Assembly: GCF_005871205.1 (NCBI RefSeq)
Contig: NZ_SWKM01000011.1
Location: 1,054,001 to 1,118,000 of the forward strand
Length of the DNA: 64,000 nucleotides
Direction of reading: 5' to 3'
DNA from: Marinobacter alexandrii
GTDB taxonomy: Bacteria > Pseudomonadota > Gammaproteobacteria > Pseudomonadales > Oleiphilaceae
Part shown: piece after piece, positions 7,814 to 16,402 of the stretch
How the letters are laid out: each line of letters opens with the position of its first letter
Position numbering within the stretch: position 1 is the first letter of the stretch
Position numbers and translations under genes: made by a program
Notes under the pieces: model-generated
Told to the model about the DNA's origin: nothing
What the model saw: the letters and a program-made list of their open reading frames with translations, nothing else
Databases searched by the model: none

Positions 7814-9226
7814 TTACATCAGGTTGTAGATAAACACGGCCGCTACCGCCACGGGGGTAAAGTAGCGAATGGTCAGATACCACAACCGGAACATCGGGCC
7901 AGACAACGCCAGCTCTTTTTCCACCGCCTCGCGGGACATCACCCAGCCGGCAAACACAGCAACCAGCAGGCCGCCCAGAGGCAGCAGGATGTTGGCGGTA
8001 AAGAAGTCCAGCAGGTCGAAGATGGTCTTGCCTTCGAACATCGCAATGGCGCCCAGTGGTGCGAAATCGGACCACAGGTTCAGGGACAGGATGGAGGCAA
8101 TACCCAGGGCCCAGCACACCACACCGGCACCCAGGGTGCTCGCGGTACGGTTCATGCCTTTACGTTCTTCCAGCCACTCGACAATGGGCTCCAGCAGGGA
8201 GATGCCGGACGTCCAGGCGGCGAAGATCAGCAGTACGAAGAACAGGGTGCCGAACAGGCTGCCCATGGGCATCTGACCAAAGGCCAGCGGCAGGGTCTGG
8301 AAAATCAGGCCAGGGCCGGCGCCTGGCTCGAGGCCGTTGGCGAACACGATCGGGAAGATGGCCAGACCGGCCAGCAGTGCAACACCGGTATCGATCACCG
8401 AGACCGCAATGGAGGTCTTGGCGATGGATACGTTTTTTGGCAAGTACGAGCCGTAGGCCATCATGACTGCCATGCCTAGGCTGAGGGTGAAGAAGGCGTG
8501 GCCCAGGGCGACCAGGATGCCGGAGGTTGAAAGCTTGGAGAAGTCCGGCTGGAACAGGAAGCTCACGGCGCGACCAAATTCACCACTGGTCATGGCGTAG
8601 CCCACGGCAATCAGCAGCAGCACGAACAGGCCGGGCATCAGGATGCTGACGGCTCGCTCAAGGCCAGCGCGAACGCCCTTGGCGACGACGAGCATCACCA
8701 GTGCCATGAATACGGTGTGCCACATCAACAGGGTCAGCGGGTCGCTCAGCAGGTTGGAGAAGATAGCGCCAATGGCTTCTGCCGACTGGCCTACCAGTTG
8801 GCCGCTGGCAGCGGTGCCCACGTAAGACACGGCCCAGCCGCCAATCACCGAATAGAAAGACAGGATCAGGAAGCCGGCCAGCACACCGACCGCGCCCACC
8901 ATGCGCCATGCCGGCTTGAGCCGGTCGCGCTCGGCAATCAGGCGCAGACTGTTAACGGGGCTGTGGCCACCGCGGCGGCCGATCAGCACTTCTGCCATCA
9001 TGATTGGCAGACCTACTGCCGCGATACACAATAGATACACCAGGACAAAGGCACCACCGCCATTTTCACCGGTGATATAGGGGAACTTCCAGATGTTGCC
9101 CAGGCCGACGGCCGAGCCGGTTGCCGCCAGGATGAACGCCAGTCGGGAGGACCAGAGCCCCCGCTTGGCGTTGGAGCCTTCCAGTGCCTCCGAGTAGGTG
9201 GCACTACCTGAATCTGATACAGACAT
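7814..9226 (-). CDS. Sodium-dependent transporter, NSS/SNF family
   Basis: 470 residues and about 11-12 hydrophobic segments. The first helix has GSAVGLGNIWKFPY, the sodium- and substrate-binding signature of neurotransmitter:sodium symporters. Length and lack of a long C-terminus fit bacterial LeuT/TnaT-type importers of amino acids. The exact substrate is not readable; the neighbouring leucine dehydrogenase, 85 bp upstream on the same strand, makes a branched-chain or other hydrophobic amino acid plausible. That is inference from context only. Confidence 0.9.
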   Translation of the reverse strand: MSVSDSGSATYSEALEGSNAKRGLWSSRLAFILAATGSAVGLGNIWKFPYITGENGGGAFVLVYLLCIAAVGLPIMMAEVLIGRRGGHSPVNSLRLIAERDRLKPAWRMVGAVGVLAGFLILSFYSVIGGWAVSYVGTAASGQLVGQSAEAIGAIFSNLLSDPLTLLMWHTVFMALVMLVVAKGVRAGLERAVSILMPGLFVLLLIAVGYAMTSGEFGRAVSFLFQPDFSKLSTSGILVALGHAFFTLSLGMAVMMAYGSYLPKNVSIAKTSIAVSVIDTGVALLAGLAIFPIVFANGLEPGAGPGLIFQTLPLAFGQMPMGSLFGTLFFVLLIFAAWTSGISLLEPIVEWLEERKGMNRTASTLGAGVVCWALGIASILSLNLWSDFAPLGAIAMFEGKTIFDLLDFFTANILLPLGGLLVAVFAGWVMSREAVEKELALSGPMFRLWYLTIRYFTPVAVAAVFIYNLM

Positions 9227-9311
9227 AACTGTCTCCTGCTTGGTACTTGTTGTTGTTTGGGAAAGCAGGGGCCAAAGCGAACTCCGGCCCCAGAGAGATC
9301 GATGCCGGGGT

Positions 9312-10412
9312 TTATCCGACCCGCGCCAGGCGCTCGGTCAGGGATTCCACTTTGGCAACGTGTTTGCGAAACCGTTCTTCCGCCAGCTCGTTGGCGATGG
9401 TGCCCGTTGGCAGGCCGCTCCGGTCAGAACGGATAAAGATTTCCTTGAGCGTGTCGCCGATGGCGTCGACATGGGCGCGGACCGTATCGGGCGATGCCCC
9501 GGTGCGCTCGTAGAACACGTCGATGATGCCGCCAGCGTTGATGGCAAAATCCGGTGCGTACAGGATCCCGCGATCTTTCAGGGCCTGGTCGTGGTCAGCG
9601 CGTTCAAGCAGATTGTTGGCGGCGCCGGCCACGATCCGGGCTTTCAATTTCGGAATGCTGTCGTCATTCAGCACTGCGCCCATGGCGCAGGGTGCGACCA
9701 CGTCCACGGGCAGGTACAGGATGTCTTCCGCGGACGCAGGCGTTGCGCCCAACTCATCCACGGCACGCTGCATGTTGTCGGCAAAGATATCGTAGACCCA
9801 CAGTTGCGCTCCCGCGTCAGCCAGGTGCTTGGCCAGGCGGAAGCCGACATTGCCGATACCCTGAATCGCGACCTTCAGGCCTTTCAGGTCGTCCCGACCC
9901 AACTGATGCTTAACCGCCGCCTTCAGACCGATGAACGTGCCCCAGGCCGTGGCCGGTGAGGGGTCGCCGTTGCTGGGCTTGCCATCAAAACCCATGCGCT
10001 CGGCAATGCCGGCGACGTTTTGGGTGTGGCGGCCCATGATCTTCAGGTCAGGAACGCTGGTGCCGGAATCTTCTGCGGCGATGTACTGGCCACCGAGGCT
10101 CTCCAGGTGTTTGCCCATGGCCTCGAGCAGGGCTTCGGACTTCTGCTTGCGTGGGTCACCAATGATCACCGACTTGCCGCCGCCAAGGTCCAGGTTGGCC
10201 AGGGCAGATTTGTAGGTCATGCCCTTGGACAGACGCAGCACATCACGCAGCGCTTCTTCGTCGGTGGCGTAGGGGTACATCCGGCAGCCGCCAAGCGCAG
10301 GCCCGCGGGAGGTGTTGTGGATCGCAACGATCGCCTTCAATCCGGTTTCCGGGTCGCAGAAAAAGGACAGATGTTCGTGATTGTCGAATTCGGGGTGGCT
10401 GAATACGTTCAT
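9312..10412 (-). CDS. ldh: Leucine dehydrogenase (Glu/Leu/Phe/Val dehydrogenase family)
   Basis: 366 residues. The amino-acid dehydrogenase core is clear: the substrate region [12 protein letters not shown], the lysine-containing [12 protein letters not shown], and the NAD-binding loop [15 protein letters not shown]. The short length (hexameric glutamate dehydrogenases are about 450) indicates the leucine/valine type, which oxidatively deaminates branched-chain amino acids to 2-oxo acids. AGGTG precedes the ATG by eight bases. The NSS transporter follows downstream. A possible LiuR-type operator lies about 450 bp upstream, which would fit leucine catabolism. Confidence 0.9.
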   Translation of the reverse strand: MNVFSHPEFDNHEHLSFFCDPETGLKAIVAIHNTSRGPALGGCRMYPYATDEEALRDVLRLSKGMTYKSALANLDLGGGKSVIIGDPRKQKSEALLEAMGKHLESLGGQYIAAEDSGTSVPDLKIMGRHTQNVAGIAERMGFDGKPSNGDPSPATAWGTFIGLKAAVKHQLGRDDLKGLKVAIQGIGNVGFRLAKHLADAGAQLWVYDIFADNMQRAVDELGATPASAEDILYLPVDVVAPCAMGAVLNDDSIPKLKARIVAGAANNLLERADHDQALKDRGILYAPDFAINAGGIIDVFYERTGASPDTVRAHVDAIGDTLKEIFIRSDRSGLPTGTIANELAEERFRKHVAKVESLTERLARVG

Positions 10413-10781
10413 GGCGTTTCACCTATCGTTCTTGGCTGGAACTACCCTTGTGGGGCCTGAACAGCCGGTGTTTTGTTGTTAGACCGCGGCACTCGCGATT
10501 TGTTGGTGGTTCTGGGTTTCTGGTGCAAGCTGCCTGTGCTCAGGATGGCGCAAGCCCGGTTGCCGGAATGCCGATCGATGTCAGGTGAGAACGTCTGTTT
10601 GATGCAGAAGGGCACACGTGCGCGGAACGCAGTCTGCCTGGGTGGCGTACTGAATGTGGCATATTGAAATCCCCCCCCACCTCACCGGATCGCGGCATTG
10701 GCGGCAGTCTTGTTGTTGTCGACCGGCTTTTGGCCGGCGTTGCGATTTCAGTCGTCCGTTTCGCGCGGGAAAGCTTCCCTT

Positions 10782-10815
10782 GCGGGGAAATACCGTTCGC
10801 CGGGAAGTACCGCTC
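10782..10815. repeat. Two tandem 17-bp direct repeats
   Basis: Units 10782-10798 and 10799-10815 agree at 14 of 17 positions around GGGAA.TACCG and abut exactly. They lie in the long region upstream of leucine dehydrogenase. A regulator-binding array is possible but unproven. Confidence 0.5.
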
Positions 10816-10859
10816 GAAAGTGCCCTTTTGGGGCCGGACAGGAAATAAACTAATTTCTT

Positions 10860-10875
10860 TTTACGTGAACGTCAA
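10860..10875. promoter_or_regulatory. Possible LiuR-type operator
   Basis: The 16-mer TTTACGTGAACGTCAA, or TTGACGTTCACGTAAA on the other strand, resembles the imperfect-palindrome sites I recall for the MerR-family regulator LiuR of branched-chain amino-acid catabolism. Leucine dehydrogenase is the nearest sensible target, but its start is about 450 bp away, and no liuR gene is in the window. Confidence 0.35.
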
Positions 10876-11074
10876 CTTGCAAAAGCTAATCAATTTATCC
10901 GGCCGCTTCGAAACCGCGGCAAGCACTTGTGGCTCCACATAATTTTTATAGAAGTGGGATATATCCACGCGGCCATTAGCGCAAATCGTTTTGAGGGCCA
11001 GCGTCGCGCTCGGGTGTGGCTACGGTATAATTAGCATTGTGGTTGCCCGCTCTGATTGAGCGAAGGAGGGGATC

Positions 11075-11617
11075 ATGAAACGACTGTTTTATCTCGTCGA
11101 TGCCATCGACAGCGTGGAAAGCATCTCCGACGATCTGCATCGCGACGGCGTCTCGAACTGGCGGTTTCACGTTGTCAGTAAGGACGAAGCCGGTTTGTAT
11201 TCACATCATGTTCATTCCGCCAGTGTGCTGGATCGCACTGACCTGCCCAGGTTCGTGGAAAGAGGGCTGATCATTGGTGGCCTGTTTGCCCTGTTCTTCG
11301 TCCTGCCCCTGGCACTCTGGGGCGACTTGGCCTGGCCGACGTCGGCGTTCGTGGCCATGGGTGTATTTGCAGTACTGGCCGGTGGCTGGCTTGGAGGCTT
11401 CGGAGGCATAGGTACGGAAAACTACCGAATCCGGCGTTTTCACAAGGCCATCGAAGCCGGCAAGTACCTGATCATGGTGGATGTGCCCAAGGCTGATGTT
11501 GAGCGTGTCGAAGCGTTGATGCACCGGTTGCACCCGGAAGCAGCACTCGGCGGCGAAGGCAGCAGTGTCAACAATCCCTTTGCGGCAGCGGATGGGCGAG
11601 TGCATATCATGCATTGA
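11075..11617 (+). CDS. Small integral membrane protein, function unknown
   Basis: 180 residues. The N-terminal 60 residues are soluble (MKRLFYLVDAIDSVESISDD) and predict an alpha/beta fold. Two hydrophobic segments follow at about 66-85 and 90-115, the second glycine-rich. The C-terminal part (GKYLIMVDVPKADVERVEAL) again looks like a ferredoxin-type alpha/beta fold. This layout resembles DUF1269 and similar stress-associated membrane proteins, but I cannot name the family with certainty. AAGGAGG lies about eight bases before the ATG. It is transcribed away from leucine dehydrogenase. Confidence 0.75.
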   Translation: MKRLFYLVDAIDSVESISDDLHRDGVSNWRFHVVSKDEAGLYSHHVHSASVLDRTDLPRFVERGLIIGGLFALFFVLPLALWGDLAWPTSAFVAMGVFAVLAGGWLGGFGGIGTENYRIRRFHKAIEAGKYLIMVDVPKADVERVEALMHRLHPEAALGGEGSSVNNPFAAADGRVHIMH

Positions 11618-11702
11618 GTCGTTCACGAATTGACCCGCCAATAACGGCGGGCTTCGGTATTTACCTATACGCGGTCAGAGGAAACTAACTTAGCTTCCTC
11701 TG

Positions 11703-12437
11703 ATGTCCGTCGCTTCCTATGCTTACCAGATCCAGCCGCACAAAGTCCGTCAGGAATTTTTCCGGCTCTTTCCCATCTCCCTGTTCGTGGTGGCGTTCGG
11801 TGCTGCCTTTGGTTTGGCGGCTACCCAGCAAGGCCTGCTGCCACTGGAAGCCATGTTGATGAGCACCACGGTGTTTGCCGGTGCTTCCCAGTTTGCGGCC
11901 ACCGATATGTGGGGCACCGAGGTGTCGGTGCTGCCTCTGATCGCGGTGGTGTTTGCGATCAATTCCCGGCACCTGCTGATGGGTGCCTCCCTGTACCCGA
12001 TGCTTAAAGACGTGGCGCCATTGAAGCGCTACGGACTGCTGCTGCTCCTGACCGACGCCAACTGGGCGGTTTCTGCCCAGGAATACCAGAATGGCCGGCG
12101 TAATCTGGAAGTGATCCTGGGTGGCGGGTTGGTGCTCTGGCTGGCGTGGCTAGTGGGTACCTGGCTGGGCGTGTATTTCGGCGGGTTGCTGCAGGATCCC
12201 AAGAGTCTCGGGCTGGATATGGTGCTCGGCTGTTTCCTGCTGGCGATGGCACTGGGTGGCAAGAAATCCCCCAGAGTGCTGGTTGCGTGGGGCGTGGCCG
12301 CCCTGGCGTCACTGGCTGCGTGGAAGTGGCTTCCGCCGCATACCCACGTGGTGGCCGGCGCATTAGCGGGTGGTCTGATCGGTTACTTCTGGCTGGACCA
12401 GCCACAGGCTGCGGCACAGGAAGGAGAGCAGGCATGA
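11703..12437 (+). CDS. azlC: AzlC family branched-chain amino-acid exporter, large subunit
   Basis: 244 residues, several membrane helices, and the AzlC/YgaZ signatures FGAAFGLAA, STTVFAGASQFAATD and INSRHLLMGASLYP. With AzlD it forms a two-component exporter of branched-chain amino acids and analogues in the inner membrane. Its stop codon overlaps the azlD start as ATGA, the usual coupling for this pair. A position near leucine dehydrogenase may be functionally meaningful, though the two loci are 1.3 kb apart and on opposite strands. Confidence 0.93.
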   Translation: MSVASYAYQIQPHKVRQEFFRLFPISLFVVAFGAAFGLAATQQGLLPLEAMLMSTTVFAGASQFAATDMWGTEVSVLPLIAVVFAINSRHLLMGASLYPMLKDVAPLKRYGLLLLLTDANWAVSAQEYQNGRRNLEVILGGGLVLWLAWLVGTWLGVYFGGLLQDPKSLGLDMVLGCFLLAMALGGKKSPRVLVAWGVAALASLAAWKWLPPHTHVVAGALAGGLIGYFWLDQPQAAAQEGEQA

Positions 12438-12745
12438 CCATTGAAACCACCACCGCGGGGGTTCTGGCCCTGATCGCCATCATGGCGCTGGTTACTCTGG
12501 TTACCCGGTTTGGCGGCGTTTTCGCCATGTCGTTTGTGCGGATCAGTCCGCGCATCGAAAGCTTTATCAACACCATGGCCAGTTCGGTGTTGATCGCTAT
12601 TGTAGTGCCCATGGCGTTCTCCGGCGACGCCGGTGCGGTTGCCGCGCTCTCGGTAACTGCTGTGACCATGTTGGCGCTCAGGAAGCCCCTGCCGGCCATT
12701 GGCGCCGGCATTGCCGCCGCAGGCCTGGTGCGCTACCTGTTCTAG
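12434..12745 (+). CDS. azlD: AzlD family branched-chain amino-acid exporter, small subunit
   Basis: 103 residues with three to four hydrophobic segments, matching the size of AzlD/YgaH. Conserved parts include VTLVTRFGGVF near the N-terminus and PLPAIGAGIAAAGLVRYL at the end. The ATG overlaps the azlC stop by four bases; the longer frame beginning at 12146 lies inside azlC and is an artefact. It is the essential small partner of the exporter. Confidence 0.92.
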   Translation: MTIETTTAGVLALIAIMALVTLVTRFGGVFAMSFVRISPRIESFINTMASSVLIAIVVPMAFSGDAGAVAALSVTAVTMLALRKPLPAIGAGIAAAGLVRYLF

Positions 12746-12754
12746 AAGAGTGCG

Positions 12755-13534
12755 CTACTGGCCTGCTGAGGCAGCTTCTGACATCGGGTTGGGATTTCGC
12801 AATGCCAGCTCGCCGATGCCGGGCAGCTTGATACCCAGGGCCATGGGATTCACACCCAGGGACAGGCCCAGAATGTTGAGCTCCAAACCCTCTCGCACCC
12901 CTGCCAGGATCCCTAGATACCCACCCATGGACAGTTGGTAGCCGGTGCCGCCCGGCACCTCTGCCACCACGCGGCTGCCCAGATAGTCTTTGCCAATGGC
13001 GTTGCTCGGCAGTGCCACATCCAGTCCCGGTACTTCCCGAATTACCCAGGCGGTAAAGGTGTTGCTGTTGGGCCCGGGCCAGGCTTCGTATTCAGTGACA
13101 TAGGGATAGGCGTCCACGGCCTGATAGATGGTCGGGATCAGCGCCTGTGCTTCCGCGCCGCGAATGTCGGCGTACAGTTCGGGTCTGGCGCCGTACCAAT
13201 GGCGATCGGGTTCGCTCAGGCGGGAGCTGACCACGTAACGACGCCAGCCGGTGACTTCATGAACCCGGTACTGCTCGGCGCCCGCCTCCTTGGTGGCAAT
13301 CCAGGTGTGCACGGCAAAGTAACCACGCCAGCTCCAGGCCCGGGCTCCGTAGATCTGAACCACCGCCTCCGGATGCTGTTCCGGGCGCGGCGCGATCCCG
13401 GCGCTGGCGCGGGTTGCGGTTCGCCAGCTTTCGGCACCCTGCAGGCTGCTGCTGGTGGCCAGGAGCAACGGGCCTGTCAGCAACATGAGCAGGGCACCGA
13501 GGAACCAGGCGGTGTATTTCAGCGTTTGCTTCAT
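12755..13534 (-). CDS. DUF3750 family protein
   Basis: 259 residues. One hydrophobic segment at residues 8-30 acts as a signal anchor or uncleaved signal peptide; the rest should be periplasmic. The pattern AWSWRGYFAVHTWIATKEAG, followed by WPGPNSNTFTAW, is characteristic of DUF3750, which is annotated in marine gammaproteobacteria without a known activity. It converges on azlD (9 bp between the ends). No further function can be read from the sequence. Confidence 0.75.
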   Translation of the reverse strand: MKQTLKYTAWFLGALLMLLTGPLLLATSSSLQGAESWRTATRASAGIAPRPEQHPEAVVQIYGARAWSWRGYFAVHTWIATKEAGAEQYRVHEVTGWRRYVVSSRLSEPDRHWYGARPELYADIRGAEAQALIPTIYQAVDAYPYVTEYEAWPGPNSNTFTAWVIREVPGLDVALPSNAIGKDYLGSRVVAEVPGGTGYQLSMGGYLGILAGVREGLELNILGLSLGVNPMALGIKLPGIGELALRNPNPMSEAASAGQ

Positions 13535-13693
13535 ATCGGTGTCCGGGGTGGGGTATTAACTATGTTGGCACTGATATTCGATACGCGCCAATGCCTCCGC
13601 CAGATTGCACGACACCGGCGCTGTTTGCCGGCGATGGGGTTGTCTTCTAGGCTGAATGTACACATCAAAAAGCAAAGGCTAAGGAGTGGTGCC

Positions 13694-13909
13694 ATGTCCG
13701 ACCATCATGTGTACAAGAAGGTGGAAATCGTCGGTTCCTCGCGCAAGAGCATCGAAAATGCAATTGAGAATGGCCTGGAGGAATGCAGCAAGAGCATTCG
13801 TAATATGGAGTGGTTTGAGGTCTTGGAAACCCGGGGCCACATCGAGGATGGCAAGGTGGGCCATTATCAGGTGGTGATGAAAGTAGGCTTTCGCATCAAG
13901 GATAGCTGA
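13694..13909 (+). CDS. Dodecin, flavin-binding protein
   Basis: 71 residues, the normal dodecin size. The sequence follows the family closely: YKKVEIVGSS, SIENAIENGLEECSKSIRNM, WFEVLETRGHIEDGKVGHYQ, VVMKVGFRI. Dodecins assemble into hollow dodecamers that store or buffer flavins in the cytoplasm. The start at 13694 is preceded by AAGGAG; a 324-residue frame that contains it begins far upstream and is antisense to the DUF3750 gene. The 3' end overlaps the next, convergent gene by 14 bp. Confidence 0.95.
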   Translation: MSDHHVYKKVEIVGSSRKSIENAIENGLEECSKSIRNMEWFEVLETRGHIEDGKVGHYQVVMKVGFRIKDS

Positions 13910-14567
13910 CGTTGATAACCCGGGCCCGGATAGCCACTGTCAGGCGATTCATCAGGTCCCGGGCCTCGCCCTCGTAGAGGGCGTGACACTTGTCCCGCAA
14001 TACCCGGCGTTCGTGATCCGACGGTGAACCGGCGGTTTCTTTAAGCAGATCGAGATGCTGGCAGGCGGTCAGATGAACCTTGATCTGGGTATCGATGAGT
14101 CGGGTAATCAACTCATCCACCGCCTCGCTGCAGTAGGGCCGATTGCGATTGAGCATGGTGCGGGCATCCAGGGCCGCATTCCTGGCCTCCAGCCTGAGCT
14201 CACCTGCCGATTCCCCATTCTCGACGGCGCGCAGGAACATCCCTAGCCGGTCGTGCAGGAACCAGAGTTGCGGCCAGACCTGATCGTAGGCGCTCTTTTC
14301 GGTTCGATATTTCGCGATGCTGGCCTCAACACCCTGTAATGCCGAGGCTTCCCGCTCTGGCGCGTTGAACTGGCTGACGCGGATCTCGTCCATCTCCCGC
14401 CCCATGCTGCCGATCTTCTGACGCAGGCTGTCGATGTCCCGGCTGGCAGAGCGCGTGGCCCCGGTGCCCAGCCAGAGAGCCAGCAAACCCAGCAAAAACG
14501 CCGCACCGGCCAACAGGACGGCTAGTTGGTCGCCATTGGTGATACTCAGCAGTGGCTCCGTGTCCAT
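13896..14567 (-). CDS. Membrane-anchored coiled-coil protein, unknown function
   Basis: 223 residues. A single hydrophobic segment at about 14-38 is followed by a heptad-rich stretch (SRDIDSLRQKIGSMGREMDEI) and a long helical, charged C-terminal part with few distinctive motifs. The topology fits an N-terminal anchor with a cytoplasmic or periplasmic helical body. I do not recognise a family. AGGAA lies about eight bases before the ATG. It converges on dodecin. Confidence 0.7.
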   Translation of the reverse strand: MDTEPLLSITNGDQLAVLLAGAAFLLGLLALWLGTGATRSASRDIDSLRQKIGSMGREMDEIRVSQFNAPEREASALQGVEASIAKYRTEKSAYDQVWPQLWFLHDRLGMFLRAVENGESAGELRLEARNAALDARTMLNRNRPYCSEAVDELITRLIDTQIKVHLTACQHLDLLKETAGSPSDHERRVLRDKCHALYEGEARDLMNRLTVAIRARVINVSYP

Positions 14568-14615
14568 GGCGCGTATTCCTATACAGAAACGTGCTTTGAA
14601 TGTTCAGTATAGAAG

Positions 14616-15782
14616 CTAATCGTAGTTTCCGTGGCGAAACGGTAACAAGGTCAGTGACTCCTGAAAGTAGCCTTCAACCTGTTCCGCCTCGTCCTGCACG
14701 AACGCCGCAATGGCTTCCCGGAAGCCCGGATGGCGGACACCGTGCCAGGAGTGGGTGAGCACCGGTTCGAAGCCCCGAACCAGTTTGTGCTCCCCCTGGG
14801 CGCCGGCATCAAAGCGCTGCAGGCCCAGTTCGATGGCCAGCTCTATGCCCTGGTAGTAGCAGGTCTCGAAATGCAGGTGGTTGTATTCGTCCAGGCAGCC
14901 CCAGTAACGGCCGTACAGGGTGTCCTCGCCCCGCAGGAACAGGGCGCCGGCAATCATCTCACCATCGCGTACCGCGATAATCAGGTACAGGTGCTCTGAC
15001 AGGTTCGTGCGCACGCGCTCGAAGAATGACTGGTTCAGGTACGGACGCTGGCCGCGTTTGAGGTAGGTGGCCTGGTAGAACACGTGAAAGGCGGCCAGCA
15101 CGTGGTCAGGAATGTCGCGGCCATGAAAGCGACGAAAGCTGATGCCCTGTTCTGCGACCTGCCGGCGTTCCCTGCGAATGGATTTGCGTTTGCGGGACGT
15201 AAGCTGCCACAGGAAATCCTCAAAGTTACCGTACTCCCGGTTGTGCCAATGGAACTGACAGCCAATTCGGTGCAGTTCATCTGTATGGCCCAGCAATGCC
15301 TGGTCCGCAGCATTGGGGAACAGCAGGTGCCAGGAATGGGCGTCGAGGCGAGTGATCAGGGTGTCCAGAAGGTCCCGAAGTCCGCCATCCCCAAATCGGT
15401 TTCGAAGCAAGGGATCGAGCAGCAGACGCGGGCCCTGGGAGGGGGTGAATGGAATGGCGATCAGGAGCTTGGGGTAGTAGTTCAGGCCATGGCGCTGATA
15501 AGCATCGGCCCAGGCCCAATCAAACACGTACTCGCCCATGGAGTGGGTTTTCAGGTAGGCGGGGGCAAGCCCGGCGATCTGGCCATCGACACGAAACACC
15601 AGGTGGCAGGGCTGCCAGCCGGTTGCGGTGATGGTGCAGCCAGACTGTTCCAGCGCCTGGAAAAACTCGTAGCGCAGGAACGGATTGGCCTGGCCGGCCA
15701 GGCGATCCCAGTCCGCTTGGGAAATCTCATCAATAGAGGCGCAGGTGTCGACAGTGAGGGACTGAAATCCGGGTTCGGGCAT
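14616..15782 (-). CDS. GNAT-superfamily protein, COG3146-like (peptidoglycan/acyl transferase fold)
   Basis: 388 residues from the ATG at 15782. The frame stays open to an ATG at 15857, but the extra 25 residues look unlike the family. Recognisable features are NPFLRYEFFQALEQSG near the N-terminus, RKRKSIRRERRQV, and the acceptor-domain pattern ALFLRGEDTLYGRYWGCLDE with a following HFETCYYQGIELAI. These mark the COG3146 family, a double-GNAT fold related to FemX-type transferases; substrates are unknown. It sits upstream of nothing on its strand and 88 bp from the Spy-like gene. Confidence 0.8.
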   Translation of the reverse strand: MPEPGFQSLTVDTCASIDEISQADWDRLAGQANPFLRYEFFQALEQSGCTITATGWQPCHLVFRVDGQIAGLAPAYLKTHSMGEYVFDWAWADAYQRHGLNYYPKLLIAIPFTPSQGPRLLLDPLLRNRFGDGGLRDLLDTLITRLDAHSWHLLFPNAADQALLGHTDELHRIGCQFHWHNREYGNFEDFLWQLTSRKRKSIRRERRQVAEQGISFRRFHGRDIPDHVLAAFHVFYQATYLKRGQRPYLNQSFFERVRTNLSEHLYLIIAVRDGEMIAGALFLRGEDTLYGRYWGCLDEYNHLHFETCYYQGIELAIELGLQRFDAGAQGEHKLVRGFEPVLTHSWHGVRHPGFREAIAAFVQDEAEQVEGYFQESLTLLPFRHGNYD

Positions 15783-15869
15783 GGCCAGTTTAGCTCCAGC
15801 GGGGTGGCTCCTTATGAGTCTCCCGATACCATACGCCAGAACCCGGGGTTTGATCACTGCCTGGTGTTG

Positions 15870-16223
15870 TTACTTCTCAAGGGCGTCGCAGCGCTCCTGC
15901 ATTTTCTCCTTCATCTTTTCCCGGCGCTGTTCGTGCTTCTCCCGGTGCTCCTCGTGGATGTCGGCCCAGATCTCGAGCTGCTCATCGGTCAGCTGCAGGC
16001 GTTCTGCCATCTCGGTCCGGCGTTGCTCCATCTTCTCGTGGCGCTTGTCCTGATCGAAGCGGCCCTTGCCCTCGCGGAAATCCTCGCACATCTCGGCCAT
16101 ATCCTGCTTGCCATGATGGCCTTTACGGTCGCCGTGATGGTCGGCCAGGGCGAACGGGCTTGCTGCCAGGAGTACGGAAGCCAGCAGGCCGGCGGTGATG
16201 ATGGAGTTGCTACGTTTGTTCAT
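15870..16223 (-). CDS. Periplasmic Spy/CpxP-like chaperone
   Basis: 117 residues from the ATG at 16223. A signal peptide ends near SPFALA at about residue 27. The mature part begins with a histidine-rich stretch (DHHGDRKGHHG) and continues as long charged helices with LQLTDEQLEIW, the LTxxQ motif of Spy and CpxP. Such proteins bind unfolded periplasmic proteins and, for CpxP, dampen the sensor kinase. It is divergent from a CpxR/CpxA-like pair, and a CpxR box sits 94 bases upstream of its start, so Cpx control is very likely. Confidence 0.88.
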   Translation of the reverse strand: MNKRSNSIITAGLLASVLLAASPFALADHHGDRKGHHGKQDMAEMCEDFREGKGRFDQDKRHEKMEQRRTEMAERLQLTDEQLEIWADIHEEHREKHEQRREKMKEKMQERCDALEK

Positions 16224-16316
16224 GGTGCTTTCCTCGTTGCTTCGCCGCCTATGCGGCAATGACTGTGATGAGTGGCCATCGTAGCCCTGTGCCCCGTCAA
16301 CGAGCGTCAGCGCGTT

Positions 16317-16332
16317 GTAAAGGTTCTGTAAA
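16317..16332. promoter_or_regulatory. CpxR box between the Spy/CpxP-like gene and cpxR
   Basis: Two exact GTAAA half-sites, 16317-16321 and 16328-16332, separated by six bases, fit the CpxR consensus GTAAA-N4-8-GTAAA. The site lies 94 bases from the chaperone start and 70 bases from the regulator start, which suits control of both divergent units and autoregulation. Confidence 0.75.
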
Positions 16333-16402
16333 GGAAAATGCCGGGAATCAGCCGCTTGGGCCATGCGTGTTAGACTTCCGGCAGTAAGAATGGAGATGAC
16401 GA

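Larger units (their letters stand above)
10413..11074. other. Long intergenic region without a convincing gene
   Basis: 662 bp separate the divergent leucine dehydrogenase and the membrane protein at 11075. Short open frames here show no family resemblance and poor ribosome sites. It contains a C-homopolymer near 10671, a pair of 17-bp tandem direct repeats (10782-10815) and a LiuR-like box (10860-10875), so it looks regulatory. A small RNA cannot be excluded. Confidence 0.6.

Noticed and set aside
15084..16262. 392-residue plus-strand open frame
   Set aside because: It runs antisense to both the GNAT-like gene and the Spy-like gene; both of those have clear family signatures.
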